Assembly (NCBI RefSeq): GCF_038396765.1
Contig: NZ_CP150096.1
Span: 3,703,001-3,767,000 of the forward strand
Origin: Chitinophaga caseinilytica
GTDB lineage: Bacteria; Bacteroidota; Bacteroidia; Chitinophagales; Chitinophagaceae
DNA length: 64,000 nucleotides
Direction of reading: 5' to 3'
The notes under the pieces are model-generated. The model saw only the letters and a list, made by a program, of their open reading frames with translations. It was not told where the DNA came from and ran no database searches. Positions 35,103 through 44,678 of the stretch are shown piece after piece. The stretch's first letter is position 1, and every line of letters begins with the position of its first letter. Position numbers and translations under genes: made by a program.

Positions 35103-35927
35103 ATGAAAGCGACATCTTTTTTCACCACGATATTTTTTTGTTTCAGCTGGCTATCGGCTGTTGCCCAAAAAACGGTACGGATGGATGCTGCATCCCTCAT
35201 CAGCAGTATCCCCCAACTTCCGCCAACAGTAACGGCCATGCACGAACTGTTCACCCTTCAAACCAAATACGGCGAAGAATTCAGGACCGGCGCACTCCTG
35301 GATCCACCTTTAGGACAATGCAAACAGCTCGTTAGCGCCATCCACGACGCCACCATCCGGGATATCATGAAAAAATCCCCGCGCCGGGATATGCCCGACT
35401 CCATCCAGTATGAGGACGAACGGTGGAAACTCGCCCTGCGCCCCATTTTAGGCCCCGAAGTGAAAGCAAAGCTCGCCGGTCTGGACGCCGCCGCCCGGCC
35501 TATAGTAACCCAGATCTTCGAGCTGCAGGCCGCGTTCGACTGGGTAAATTATTATACTGAAGATGAAAAGATAAAGAAGGTATTCCGGCAGAAAGAAGCC
35601 GCCCTTTCCAGCGAAAATGCCCCGGGCGCCGCAAGGGCCAAGGTGGAACTGGGCAAATCCCTGTACGAAAAGCAACAGCAGTTATGGATGGACAGATTCC
35701 GGAAATACACGACCGCCCTCAAAACGCTCCAGCAATTGATGGAAAAAATCGACTACGGGGAAAAATTGAGCGCCGCCGATCAAAAACTCGCCGGGAAAAT
35801 ACTGGGCGATGTGCAGGCCCGGGCACTGGAAGCGCACGAGAAACTCGTCTGGAACCAGACCTCCATCGTCATGAACGGCGAACTTACATTCAGCGGATTC
35901 CAGATCCTCAGCATGTACGGAGAATAG
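35103..35927 (+). CDS. Hypothetical secreted helical protein
   Basis: A 274-residue exported protein (signal MKATSFFTTIFFCFSWLSAVAQ). The ATG at 35103 is preferred over an upstream TTG. The mature part is largely alpha-helical and charged (KKVFRQKEAALSSENAPGAA, YEKQQQLWMDRFRKYTTALK). No known domain was recognised. It lies 110 bases after the protease gene on the same strand and is convergent with the histidine kinase gene 13 bases away, so it may be the distal member of the operon or a separate unit. Confidence 0.55.
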   Translation: MKATSFFTTIFFCFSWLSAVAQKTVRMDAASLISSIPQLPPTVTAMHELFTLQTKYGEEFRTGALLDPPLGQCKQLVSAIHDATIRDIMKKSPRRDMPDSIQYEDERWKLALRPILGPEVKAKLAGLDAAARPIVTQIFELQAAFDWVNYYTEDEKIKKVFRQKEAALSSENAPGAARAKVELGKSLYEKQQQLWMDRFRKYTTALKTLQQLMEKIDYGEKLSAADQKLAGKILGDVQARALEAHEKLVWNQTSIVMNGELTFSGFQILSMYGE

Positions 35928-35940
35928 GAGAGGCCGGTTC

Positions 35941-37926
35941 CTACGGAGCGATGTCTTCCTGCGGCACAACATTTACCGCAGCCGCGGTGGTATCGAATTC
36001 GAGATAAATGCTCACCCCCTCGTTCGGATAAGCCTCGATTTCCATCGTGCCGTTCAGCGCCTTCGCCCGCGAGGCAAGGCTCTGCAGGCCCATGCCTGCG
36101 CCGCCCGATTCGTCTTTCAGGAAACCTTTGCCATCGTCTTCCACGGTGATAGACAGCAGGTTATCCTGGTGGTTCAGCTGAACGATGGCATTGCCCGCGC
36201 CGGAATGTTTGATGATGTTGTTGAGCAGCTCCTGGACGATCCGGTACACCGACAGCTCGAACCCGCCGTCGAACCGCGTGGCCTGGCCCCAGGAGTCATA
36301 TTGGATCTTCAGCGTATGGCTGCTGATATTTGCGCAATAACGCCGCAGGGCTTCGTTGAGGCCGTACAGCATGAGGATTTCGGGCATGAGGTTGTGTGAG
36401 GTCTTGCGGACTTCAACGGTAGCGTCGTCCAGCAATTTTACGGTTTGGAGGTAATCTTCCGTTCTTTCCACCTGCTGCTGCAGGTGCACCATGCTGCTGA
36501 GGTGCATTTTAGCCGCGGCCAGCATGCCGGCGATACCGTCGTGCAGGTCTTTGGCGATGCGGCTCCTTTCTTTCTCTTCCCCCTTCATCAGTGCCTGCAG
36601 CATTTCGATTTCCTGTTGCTTTTCCAGGGTTTCCAGTTTGAGCGCGAAAGACTTTTTCCGGTTGCGGTTGCGGATGAACAATACGGTGGCGATCAACAGG
36701 GCCACCAATAACCCAACGAGCGCGTACAGCATATTCCGGTTACTTTTTTCAAGCGCCAGGTCTTTTTGCGCCAGTTGCAACTGTTTCTCAGAAAGTGCCT
36801 TTTCCTTTTGGGCCCATTGGAAGCGGGATTCGATTTCCGTGATCGTCCGTGTATTCTGCCGCGCGTAAAACGAATCCTTGAACGCGCTGTATTGCTGATT
36901 GTACAAATAGGCTTCCTTGTAATTGCCGGTCAGGTATTGCCATTGCGACAGCCGGTCATAGATACTGAACAGGTGGAAAAGGCTCGTATCCGCCTCTGCC
37001 TTCTGTTTCAGCGTGTTCAGCACCAGGCCCTCGTTCCTGTAATCCTTTTTCAGCTGGTAAGCATCCGCCAGTTCCAGCCCGGCGGCGATATAATTGGCGG
37101 GATCGATTTCTGCCGAATATTGCATCGACATTTTCGCTGCTGCGATGGCGGAATCGGGCTCGTTGAGCTTGGCCCAGGCTGCCGCCAGGTGGGAATACGC
37201 CTTGATGATCAACATGGGGTCTTCCTGGTGCGGCAGATACCGCCGGGCCTTTTTCGCCGCTTCCAGCGCGCCAGGATAATCCTTAGACTGGTTGAGCACA
37301 TAACTCAGCCCGGTATGCGCCGTAACGATGTAATCGCTGTCATTGATGGCCGTAGCCAGTTCCACCGCTTTGCGGGAATAGGAAACGGCTTTGGTCAGCT
37401 CGCGCCTGTTGGCGAACCCCGTTCCCACGTTTTCATACAACCGCGCCAGTTTGCCGGGCTCGGATTTGGTTCTTTCCAGCAATTCGACGCCTTTCAGCAG
37501 GTAATGAAGGGCACTGTCTCCCTGGCCCAGGATGTCGAAATTGTAGCCCATATTGATATAGCAGAGGATGATGCCGCGCGTCCGGTTGATCCGTTCAAAG
37601 TGCACGAGCGCCATCTGCGCATAGTCGATCCCTTCCCGGTTGCGCCCTTCATGCCCGACGAGGTACCCCAGCCTGGCGTAGCTCGATCCTATCCCGTAAT
37701 CGTACCCGATGCGGGAACTCCTTTCCAGCGTGATGTTCAATATTTCCTTCGCCTTCGGATTGTCGAAATTGATCAGGTCTACGGCATAACTCATGAGCGC
37801 ATTGATGCCGGCCGTATCGTTGGCCTGCGCGATCAATTGCTGCAAGTCCGGCTTTTGACCCTGCGCGAACAGGTGGGAAAGGCTCATGAAAAATAAAACG
37901 GGAAGCGCGATGCATTTCTTTATCAT
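35941..37926 (-). CDS. TPR sensor histidine kinase (HisKA_3), apparently orphan
   Basis: A 661-residue sensor kinase with signal peptide (MIKKCIALPVLFFMSLSHLFAQ). TPR repeats fill about residues 35-370, a coiled coil and one transmembrane helix (LYALVGLLVALLIATVLFI) follow, then HisKA_3 with RIAKDLHDGI (His462) and a HATPase domain (ELLNNIIKHSG, DDGKGFL, GGAGMGLQSLASRAKALNG). Start 37926 is chosen because the upstream extension is not protein-like. No response regulator is adjacent. It lies downstream of an OmpA-tailed gene, mirroring the module at 47.2-52.7 kb. Confidence 0.88.
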   Translation of the reverse strand: MIKKCIALPVLFFMSLSHLFAQGQKPDLQQLIAQANDTAGINALMSYAVDLINFDNPKAKEILNITLERSSRIGYDYGIGSSYARLGYLVGHEGRNREGIDYAQMALVHFERINRTRGIILCYINMGYNFDILGQGDSALHYLLKGVELLERTKSEPGKLARLYENVGTGFANRRELTKAVSYSRKAVELATAINDSDYIVTAHTGLSYVLNQSKDYPGALEAAKKARRYLPHQEDPMLIIKAYSHLAAAWAKLNEPDSAIAAAKMSMQYSAEIDPANYIAAGLELADAYQLKKDYRNEGLVLNTLKQKAEADTSLFHLFSIYDRLSQWQYLTGNYKEAYLYNQQYSAFKDSFYARQNTRTITEIESRFQWAQKEKALSEKQLQLAQKDLALEKSNRNMLYALVGLLVALLIATVLFIRNRNRKKSFALKLETLEKQQEIEMLQALMKGEEKERSRIAKDLHDGIAGMLAAAKMHLSSMVHLQQQVERTEDYLQTVKLLDDATVEVRKTSHNLMPEILMLYGLNEALRRYCANISSHTLKIQYDSWGQATRFDGGFELSVYRIVQELLNNIIKHSGAGNAIVQLNHQDNLLSITVEDDGKGFLKDESGGAGMGLQSLASRAKALNGTMEIEAYPNEGVSIYLEFDTTAAAVNVVPQEDIAP

Positions 37927-37996
37927 ATTGGGGCGGTCGATATAGATGGCTAAAATAAAAATTATTTCCGGCTGCGTCGGAATTTCTTCCATGCCA

Positions 37997-38030
37997 AAGG
38001 TCTTTGCAGGACGAATCCCGCAAAGACCTT
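37997..38030 (-). other. Hairpin between the OmpA-like and kinase genes
   Basis: Perfect 11-bp inverted repeat AAGGTCTTTGC (37997-38007) / GCAAAGACCTT (38020-38030) with a 12-nt loop. On the minus strand it is followed only by a few T residues, so it may partly terminate or process transcripts. Confidence 0.5.
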
Positions 38031-38053
38031 GCATTCCATAAGCAATATTAGGT

Positions 38054-39361
38054 TTACAGTTTGATGAATTCCACCCGCCGGTTGCTGGCTTTTCCTTCTT
38101 TGGTATTGTTGTCGGCCACGGGTTTCGATTCGCCGAGCCCGTCGGTTTCCATCCGCGCCGCGGCGATGCCGTATTCGGTTTGCAATGCGGCCTGCACCGC
38201 TTTGGCGCGCCGTTTCGACAGGTCGGTGTTTTGCGCGGCATCACCGTCGCTGTCGGTATGACCGGTGATCTTTACCCTCACGGTCGCATTTTCCTGCAAT
38301 ACCGCGGCAATTCCCTTGAGCACGCCGGCGCTTTCAGGCCTGATCCTGTCGGAATTGACGTCGAACAGGATGCCGTTGGTAACGAGCTTCCCTTCCGTAA
38401 TGAGCTTGCTCCGCAGGTCTGGCGTGCCTTCCGCTACTTTGATGTTGGAAATGAACATCCCCAGCTGGTCTTCCGTGTACAGCGACGATTCCAGGCTCAG
38501 CCCCACGCGGTTAAAGCTGGATGTGGGCGGAACGGCCTGCGGAATGTCGAACACCTTTTCACCGTTTATCCAGTACCGGATGCGTTCTTTCTGTACCCAA
38601 ACCGAGATGTGCAGCGGCTTTCCGTCATTGTCCGACGAAATTTTCAACTCTTTCGCCTGGTTCGAAAAATATTCCGTGCCTTTCGCATAGCTTTTCAGGG
38701 AAACGCTCAGGGGTTTTCCCGCGCCGGCAGCGGCGATAACAAGCGCTACTTCGTGGGCGGCGTCCTGGTTCACGACGTAGTTGCGGGGCGACTGTTCTCC
38801 GGGCGCCAGACCGAGCAGTTTCAGTTCCAGTTCCGGGTACACATATCCGCCTTCGTCGCCGAACTGCAATACCAGGTCGGCTTCCAGCGTGAAGTTTTCC
38901 GGGAGCTTGCCGGCAGCGGGCGATGTGAAGCGGCTGGCGGGGAAGAGGCGCATCCAGTTGCCGGGGAGCTTGTCGATGGTCACGGTTTCGCCGCGGTTGT
39001 TGGTGGTCCATTTCAGGGGAAGCTCGCCGATGGCATCGCCCGCGAAATCTTCCGTATAAACGATCCGTTCTCCGGGGATGAAATCGAACTTGCTGTAGCT
39101 TTTCAGACCGGTATTCGGTTTACCCGCGTCCTGTGGTACGGTTTGCGCGGGTTTTTCCTTTTCGGATTTCTGTTTTTTGGCAGGCTGTTTCAACTGGCCG
39201 TCCACTTCTTCTTCGGCTTTGTCCATCGATTTATCGATAGCGCCGTCTACACGACGCTCGGCCCTGGCTTCGGCTTTCTGTTTGATTTTATCCAGAATGG
39301 CCGACTGGGAAAATACCGCCAGGGGCATATGCAGGAGTGCGATGAATACGAATTTTTTCAT
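38054..39361 (-). CDS. OmpA-tailed exported protein, copy 1
   Basis: A 435-residue exported protein (signal MKKFVFIALLHMPLAVFSQ). A charged helical stretch (about 20-75, AEARAERRVDGAIDKSMDKA) precedes a beta-rich middle domain (about 90-300, YTEDFAGDAIGELPLKWTTN, lectin/LamG-like in look). A C-terminal OmpA peptidoglycan-binding domain (about 325-435) has ILFDVNSDRIRPESAGVLKGIA, ITGHTDSDGDAAQNTDLSKRRAKAV and NRRVEFIKL. It is a paralogue of the protein at 48446. It is probably anchored to peptidoglycan and precedes the kinase gene on the same strand. Confidence 0.85.
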   Translation of the reverse strand: MKKFVFIALLHMPLAVFSQSAILDKIKQKAEARAERRVDGAIDKSMDKAEEEVDGQLKQPAKKQKSEKEKPAQTVPQDAGKPNTGLKSYSKFDFIPGERIVYTEDFAGDAIGELPLKWTTNNRGETVTIDKLPGNWMRLFPASRFTSPAAGKLPENFTLEADLVLQFGDEGGYVYPELELKLLGLAPGEQSPRNYVVNQDAAHEVALVIAAAGAGKPLSVSLKSYAKGTEYFSNQAKELKISSDNDGKPLHISVWVQKERIRYWINGEKVFDIPQAVPPTSSFNRVGLSLESSLYTEDQLGMFISNIKVAEGTPDLRSKLITEGKLVTNGILFDVNSDRIRPESAGVLKGIAAVLQENATVRVKITGHTDSDGDAAQNTDLSKRRAKAVQAALQTEYGIAAARMETDGLGESKPVADNNTKEGKASNRRVEFIKL

Positions 39362-39470
39362 GTTGATGATGATTTATGCGGCAAAGTAACCGCATCCCGC
39401 TCCGCTGGAAATCAGCAGAAAGAAGGATATCTGGAACTGCGTGATTTACGTAGACAGATTGGCAGTTGCC

Positions 39471-40760
39471 CTACCAGCGCCGTTGTACCTTGAACGTCCC
39501 GTTGATGTTGCCGGTCTTGATCTGCTGGCCGTTCTCCCTGTCCAGCAGGCCCGCTTTGCCGATGAAAAACGACCCGCTGATGTATTTCGTCCCGCTTTCC
39601 TCGGTTTCTTCGACATGGAGGAACCCCGCGCTGTCGAACGTTCGCAGGCCGTCGTCGAAAATGGAAATCCACATCCGCCGGAAATCGGGCTCATCATATT
39701 CGAAGTTCACATCTGTCCGGTCTTCATCGTCCATCGACCAGAACAACAAACCGTCCGATTTCATTTTATCGTTTTCCGGCCATTGGAATACGATCTGCGG
39801 CATGTCTTCGGAAGAGCGGATGTTGCTCATGCTGAACCGGAAAAGCTCGTCCATTTTCACGGCCCAGCCGGGATACGATTGCCATTCGCCGCCGTCGATG
39901 CTGATATGGATACCTTCGGTGACGATCTGGATGGTGCTGATCAGCAACACCTGCTTCCCGTTAACGTTCAGTTCGAGTGAGATGGTGGCGGTGGAATGGG
40001 CGGGGGCGGATGCCGGCGCGGTGTAAACGGCTTCGGACCCTTTTGTTTCCAGTTTCCCGGGGCCATGGAGCGTCCATTTCCGGATATACTGTTTCTCGAT
40101 CAGTTTGGGCTTGCCGGTGCCGGCGTTCGGGAGGGAAAGCGGTGCGAGCCATTCGCCCACATCGGGGAACACATATCGAAAAGCCTTCAGGGTAACGGTT
40201 TTGCCGACGCCGAGGGTTTTTGTCACGGGTGATAGCTCCATGGATGCGATGAGGGCCCAGTCGCTGAAATGGCCGGTTTGAACGGAGATGATCTTGCGGG
40301 CCGTATCGTTCACGTTCCCGCCTGTGCAAACCCATTCGCCGCTTTCTTTCTGGAACGCGATTTCCGGTGCGAGCGCACTGCCGAGAACGTCTTTGTATTT
40401 CCAGTAATTAAACCGGACGGTAACGCTTTTTTTGAAGGTTTGCCCGTGCGGCGTCAGGCGGTAGCTTTTTCCGATTGGACTGGTAGCCGTGTGGCGCAGC
40501 GGCTGGATGCCGATCTCGGTATCGGCCGTCAGCGCGCCGGGGGGAATTTCGATTTCGAGGAGGCCGTCGCTGCTGGTGACCGTTCCGCCGGCGGAGCCGA
40601 CCATTTCCGTATAATTCTCGCCGACAGGCGTGCCTTTCGGTTGTTGGGTGACGATACCCTGCTGTTGCGGAGGCTCCGTGGCATGGGGATTCTTCTTGCA
40701 GGAAGTGCCGCCGGTAAAAAGGAATAGCAGCAGATAGGGGAAAACATTTGATTGGAACAT
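39471..40760 (-). CDS. Hypothetical lipoprotein with ZU5-like domain
   Basis: A 429-residue lipoprotein; MFQSNVFPYLLLFLFTGGTSCKK carries a lipobox-like Cys. A ZU5-like beta domain is suggested at about 50-130 (GSAGGTVTSSDGLLEIEIPP, then GALTADTEIGIQPL and FKKSVTVRFNY). The remainder is beta-rich and of unknown fold. Start 40760 was chosen as the beginning of the signal sequence. The gene stands alone between the OmpA-like and Crp genes on the minus strand. Its function is unknown. Confidence 0.6.
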   Translation of the reverse strand: MFQSNVFPYLLLFLFTGGTSCKKNPHATEPPQQQGIVTQQPKGTPVGENYTEMVGSAGGTVTSSDGLLEIEIPPGALTADTEIGIQPLRHTATSPIGKSYRLTPHGQTFKKSVTVRFNYWKYKDVLGSALAPEIAFQKESGEWVCTGGNVNDTARKIISVQTGHFSDWALIASMELSPVTKTLGVGKTVTLKAFRYVFPDVGEWLAPLSLPNAGTGKPKLIEKQYIRKWTLHGPGKLETKGSEAVYTAPASAPAHSTATISLELNVNGKQVLLISTIQIVTEGIHISIDGGEWQSYPGWAVKMDELFRFSMSNIRSSEDMPQIVFQWPENDKMKSDGLLFWSMDDEDRTDVNFEYDEPDFRRMWISIFDDGLRTFDSAGFLHVEETEESGTKYISGSFFIGKAGLLDRENGQQIKTGNINGTFKVQRRW

Positions 40761-40859
40761 AACTGGCTTTTTAACTGACGGCAAAACTAGGGCCGTCGGT
40801 TTTCGCCCAGCTACGCAAAAACACGGAGATCGGGAAATGGGTGGATGCCGGTAGAGGGG

Positions 40860-41567
40860 TTAATGGAAGTCGGCGATCCGGATCAGTTTGTTGACGTCGT
40901 GCACGATGATCTTGCGGCCCTTTGTTTCGAGGATACCTTCTTCCTTGAGCTCCGTCAGCATCCTGACCACGCTTTCGCGCGTGGCGCCGACGAGGCTGGC
41001 GAGATCGTCGCGGCTCAGGGTGATGGTGACGGGCATGCCGGGGGAGAAGTCCACTTTGTATTTTTCGCGGAGCACGATCAGTTGGAGCGCGAGCCTTTGC
41101 CGCGCGGGTTTCTGGGCAAAGAGGCTCACGGCATTGGCCAGTACGCCGAATTCGTGGCTGAGGGTTTTCAGGAGCCGCCGGCTCAGCACGGGCGAGCGGT
41201 CGAGGATGTCGAGGAAATCTTCTTTGGGGATGAAGGCGACCCTGCTTTTTTCCAATGCGGCGGCGGAATCGGGGTAACGCTCTTCCGACAATACGGCATG
41301 ATAACCCATCAGTTCGCCGGTGTTGGCCACATAGATGATTTGCTCCCTGCCGCCGGGGTCTACCTTGAATTTCTTGATCTTCCCTTCCACGATAAAGAAT
41401 ATCCCCTGGGGGAAGCCGCCTTCGCGGAAAATGATTTCACCCTTGTCATACACCTGTTCCAGCCGGTGCGCCATGAGCCCTTTCAGGTCGCCCTCCGGCA
41501 GCCCGGCCAGGATCGATTCCCGCCTGAAATTCCATTTGTCTATCGGAAAAATGCCTTTTATGCTCAT
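40860..41567 (-). CDS. Crp/Fnr-family transcriptional regulator
   Basis: A 235-residue regulator. The N-terminal cyclic-nucleotide-binding-like beta-roll (about 15-125) contains YDKGEIIFREGGFPQGIFFIVEGKIKKF. The C-terminal winged helix (about 155-230) contains LSRDDLASLVGATRESVVRMLTELKEEGILETKGRKI. No N-terminal cysteine cluster for a 4Fe-4S centre is visible, so it is not a classical Fnr. Start 41567 gives the expected length. It is divergent from the methyltransferase operon 122 bases away and could regulate it. Confidence 0.88.
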   Translation of the reverse strand: MSIKGIFPIDKWNFRRESILAGLPEGDLKGLMAHRLEQVYDKGEIIFREGGFPQGIFFIVEGKIKKFKVDPGGREQIIYVANTGELMGYHAVLSEERYPDSAAALEKSRVAFIPKEDFLDILDRSPVLSRRLLKTLSHEFGVLANAVSLFAQKPARQRLALQLIVLREKYKVDFSPGMPVTITLSRDDLASLVGATRESVVRMLTELKEEGILETKGRKIIVHDVNKLIRIADFH

Positions 41568-41655
41568 CGTACGGCGAATGTATCGCTTTAACGGAAAGTG
41601 ATAAAATGCAATTTTTGGATTGACGGGGCGCACTGGAACCTCCGGAAATCTGCCT

Positions 41656-41663
41656 TATTTTTG
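41656..41663 (+). promoter_or_regulatory. -7 element TATTTTTG before the methyltransferase operon
   Basis: Exact TAnnTTTG match 26 bases before the ATG at 41690. No -33 TTTG is at the usual distance, which would fit an activator-dependent promoter. Confidence 0.45.
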
Positions 41664-41689
41664 CAGTTTGAGAATATATCGCAGGTTTC

Positions 41690-42334
41690 ATGATGCAGCA
41701 GGGTCAAAATAATTTACCCGGGGAGCTCAACACCCCCGGGGACGATATCCGGACGGACAACGCACGTTTCTTCCATTCAGACGCGCATTTCAACGAGCTC
41801 TACCCGCCGGAGATCGTCAGCCTCTCGCGCCGGCACTGGACGCCGCTGCCCATCGCCCGGAAAGTAGCCGCCTTCCTGGCCGTCGGCAACGCGCAGGTCC
41901 TCGATATCGGCTGCGGCGTCGGGAAGTTTTGCCTCGCCGCCGGGCATATCGCGCCGAACGGCACGTTCTACGGCGTGGAACAGCGCAAGCGCCTGCTGCG
42001 GCACGCGGAAAAGGCGAAAAAGGCTTTGCGGCTGGATAACGTGCATTTCATCAACGCCAACTTCACCCAGCTGAACTTCCGGGAATTCGATCATTTCTAC
42101 TTTTACAACGCTTTTTACGAAAACCTCGACGGTACCGACAAAATCGATGACAGCATCGACTATTCCGCCGAACTGTTCCATTACTACAACCGGTTTTTAC
42201 ACCGCCAGCTCGATCAGAAGCCCGCCGGAACGCGGCTGGTGACGTTCCACAGCCTGGAAGATGAGGTGCCGCGCGATTTTCATGTGGTGGACAGTACCCA
42301 TAGCAATCTCCTTAAATTCTGGATAAAATCCTGA
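41690..42334 (+). CDS. Class I SAM-dependent methyltransferase
   Basis: A 214-residue methyltransferase. Motif I is VLDIGCGVGKFCLAAG (about residues 68-83), then YGVEQRKRLL and FINANFTQLNF, with FDHFYFYNAFYENL as the post-motif region. The acceptor substrate is unknown. It is first in a likely operon: the PhnA gene starts 13 bases downstream and the SulP gene follows. Confidence 0.8.
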   Translation: MMQQGQNNLPGELNTPGDDIRTDNARFFHSDAHFNELYPPEIVSLSRRHWTPLPIARKVAAFLAVGNAQVLDIGCGVGKFCLAAGHIAPNGTFYGVEQRKRLLRHAEKAKKALRLDNVHFINANFTQLNFREFDHFYFYNAFYENLDGTDKIDDSIDYSAELFHYYNRFLHRQLDQKPAGTRLVTFHSLEDEVPRDFHVVDSTHSNLLKFWIKS

Positions 42335-42347
42335 CAATCAACATTAC

Positions 42348-42911
42348 ATGAATACAACTATTACCCGCGAACTGAATGAGCGTTGCAGCGGCCTTTGCGA
42401 ACTGTGTAACAACGAGCCCGCCGCCAGCGCGTACGCCGTTAGCCCGAAAAACCATGACGCCATCGCCAACGAAGTGGCGCTTTGCGATACCTGCCTCGCC
42501 GCGCTCGCCGATAAAGGCGCCGCAATGCATTGGCAATGCCTGGCCGGCAGCATCTGGAACGAAACGCCCAGCGTACAGGCGCTGACGTACCGTTTGCTCC
42601 ACCAGTTCAGGGAAGAAGCCTGGGCACAGGAGATCGCCGGGAGCGTGGAGCTCGATGAAGCCGTGGTACACTGGGCAATGACCGCTTTCGAAGTGAAAGC
42701 CGTGCACCAGGACAGTAACGGCACCCCGCTGGAAAACGGCGATACCGTTGTATTGACGCAGGGCCTGAACGTGAAAGGCGCCAATTTCATGGCCCCGAAA
42801 GGCACTATCGTTCGGAAAATTAGACTGGTGGCCGATAACGCAGAACAGATAGAAGGGAAGATCAATGAGCAAACGATCGTGATCCTCACCAAGTTCGTCC
42901 GCAAATCCTGA
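42348..42911 (+). CDS. PhnA domain-containing protein
   Basis: A 187-residue protein with an N-terminal zinc-ribbon-like part carrying CSGLCELC and, later, CDTC (four ligand cysteines) and a C-terminal PhnA SH3-like domain (VHQDSNGTPLENGDTVVLTQ, VKGANFMAPKGTIVRKIRLV). Despite the phosphonate-derived name, the cellular role of PhnA proteins is not settled. It lies between a methyltransferase and a SulP transporter in an operon. Confidence 0.82.
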   Translation: MNTTITRELNERCSGLCELCNNEPAASAYAVSPKNHDAIANEVALCDTCLAALADKGAAMHWQCLAGSIWNETPSVQALTYRLLHQFREEAWAQEIAGSVELDEAVVHWAMTAFEVKAVHQDSNGTPLENGDTVVLTQGLNVKGANFMAPKGTIVRKIRLVADNAEQIEGKINEQTIVILTKFVRKS

Positions 42912-42916
42912 CGGCC

Positions 42917-44596
42917 ATGTTCGTACCCAAGTTGCTAACCACACTGAAAAGTTATAACCGTCAGCAATTCGGAAAGGATGTGATGGCGGGCGTGATCGTG
43001 GGCATCGTGGCATTGCCGCTGGCCATCGCGTTCGCCATTGCTTCCGGTGTTTCGCCGGAAAAAGGTTTATATACCGCTATCATCGCCGGGTTCATCATTT
43101 CGGTGATGGGCGGCAGCAGGGTGCAGATCGGCGGGCCTACCGGCGCGTTCATCGTGATCGTGTACGGCATCGTGCAGACGTACGGTGTAGACGGGCTGCT
43201 GGTAGCCACTTTTTTGGCGGGGATCATGCTCATCGTGATGGGACTGGCGCGTTTGGGGGCGGTCATCAAATTCATTCCATATCCACTGATCACGGGTTTT
43301 ACCAGCGGCATAGCGCTCGTGATATTCGCTTCGCAGGTGAAAGATTTCCTGGGGCTGGACATGGGTGCCGTTCCGGCGGATTTCGTCGGCAAATGGGAAA
43401 GTTATTTCCAGCATATCCGTTCCGTTAATTTTTACGCCCTCGCTATCGGGTTTTTTACCATATTGACGATCCGGCTGACGCCGAAAATTACCAAAGTCGT
43501 TCCCGGATCGCTTATCGCGCTGTTGGTGGCTACCGTGGCCGTCAGTTGGCTGCAATTGCCCGTGGAAACCATCGGCAGCAGGTTCGGCGCTATCCCGGCC
43601 GCGTTCCCTTCGCTGTCGGTCCCCCATATCGACTATTCCATCATCCGGAATATGGTCCAGCCGGCATTTACCATCGCATTGCTCGGTGGCATCGAATCGC
43701 TGCTGTCTGCCGTGGTTGCCGACGGGATGATCGGCGGGAAGCACAAATCGAATATGGAATTGGTGGCACAGGGCACGGCGAATATATTTTCGTCTTTCTT
43801 TGGAGGGATCCCCGCCACGGGCGCCATCGCGCGGACGGCCACCAACGTGCGGAACGGCGGCAGAACGCCGGTTGCGGGGATCGTACATGCTTTTACTTTA
43901 CTGGCGATCATGCTGTTCGCCGGAAAATGGGCCACGCTCATTCCCATGCCCGCGCTGGCGGGTATTTTGATCGTTGTTGCCTGGAACATGAGCGAATGGG
44001 AAAGCTTCGCGTCGGTGATGAAAGGGCCGAAGAACGACCGGGTCATTTTGCTGGTCACTTTTTTGCTCACGGTGTTGGTAGACCTTACCGTCGCCATCGA
44101 GATCGGGATGGTGCTGGCGGCTTTTCTTTTCATGCGGCATATGATCAGCAGCAGTAAGGTCAGCCGGCAGGAAGAAGGCAGCGCCGATGCCCCGCCGTTA
44201 CCGGGGGGTACCGAGGTTTTCGAAATCACCGGCCCCCTGTTTTTCGGTGCCGTGCACAAATTCCGGGACGCCATGCAGTTCTCGCGCCAGCGGCCACACG
44301 TCCTGATCATCCGGATGCGGGAAGTGCCCATCATAGACGCTACCGGCATCAAGGCGATCCGGGAAATCCACCGCGAGCTGGCGCAACATCAAACCAAACT
44401 GGTCCTCTCCGAAATCGTGAGCGGCCAGGTGATGCAGGAACTGAAATCCGCCAGGCTGCTGTTTGCCATCGGCAAAGCGAACGTTACCGCCACATTCCCC
44501 GCTGCCGTCGAAAGGAGTCGCACACTCATGGAAGAATGGGCCGATGAAACCAGGCAGGGATCCAAACAGGCAGGCCAAATCCCCCGCCAGTCCTAA
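42917..44596 (+). CDS. SulP-family anion transporter with STAS domain
   Basis: A 559-residue transporter. About residues 1-425 form the SulP membrane domain, beginning DVMAGVIVGIVALPLAIAFA and containing GGPTGAFIVIVYGI and GGIPATGAIARTATNVRNGG. A C-terminal STAS domain (about 440-545, FEITGPLFFGAVHKF, MREVPIIDATGIKAIREI) is typical. Substrates in the family include sulfate and bicarbonate; which applies is unknown. It starts five bases after the PhnA gene. Confidence 0.9.
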   Translation: MFVPKLLTTLKSYNRQQFGKDVMAGVIVGIVALPLAIAFAIASGVSPEKGLYTAIIAGFIISVMGGSRVQIGGPTGAFIVIVYGIVQTYGVDGLLVATFLAGIMLIVMGLARLGAVIKFIPYPLITGFTSGIALVIFASQVKDFLGLDMGAVPADFVGKWESYFQHIRSVNFYALAIGFFTILTIRLTPKITKVVPGSLIALLVATVAVSWLQLPVETIGSRFGAIPAAFPSLSVPHIDYSIIRNMVQPAFTIALLGGIESLLSAVVADGMIGGKHKSNMELVAQGTANIFSSFFGGIPATGAIARTATNVRNGGRTPVAGIVHAFTLLAIMLFAGKWATLIPMPALAGILIVVAWNMSEWESFASVMKGPKNDRVILLVTFLLTVLVDLTVAIEIGMVLAAFLFMRHMISSSKVSRQEEGSADAPPLPGGTEVFEITGPLFFGAVHKFRDAMQFSRQRPHVLIIRMREVPIIDATGIKAIREIHRELAQHQTKLVLSEIVSGQVMQELKSARLLFAIGKANVTATFPAAVERSRTLMEEWADETRQGSKQAGQIPRQS

Positions 44597-44678
44597 CATA
44601 CGGTACATTTTACACTAACTGATTCTTTTGGTTATGTGCGGCAAATGATCTTATTTACGCTCTATAGCTCCATTCACA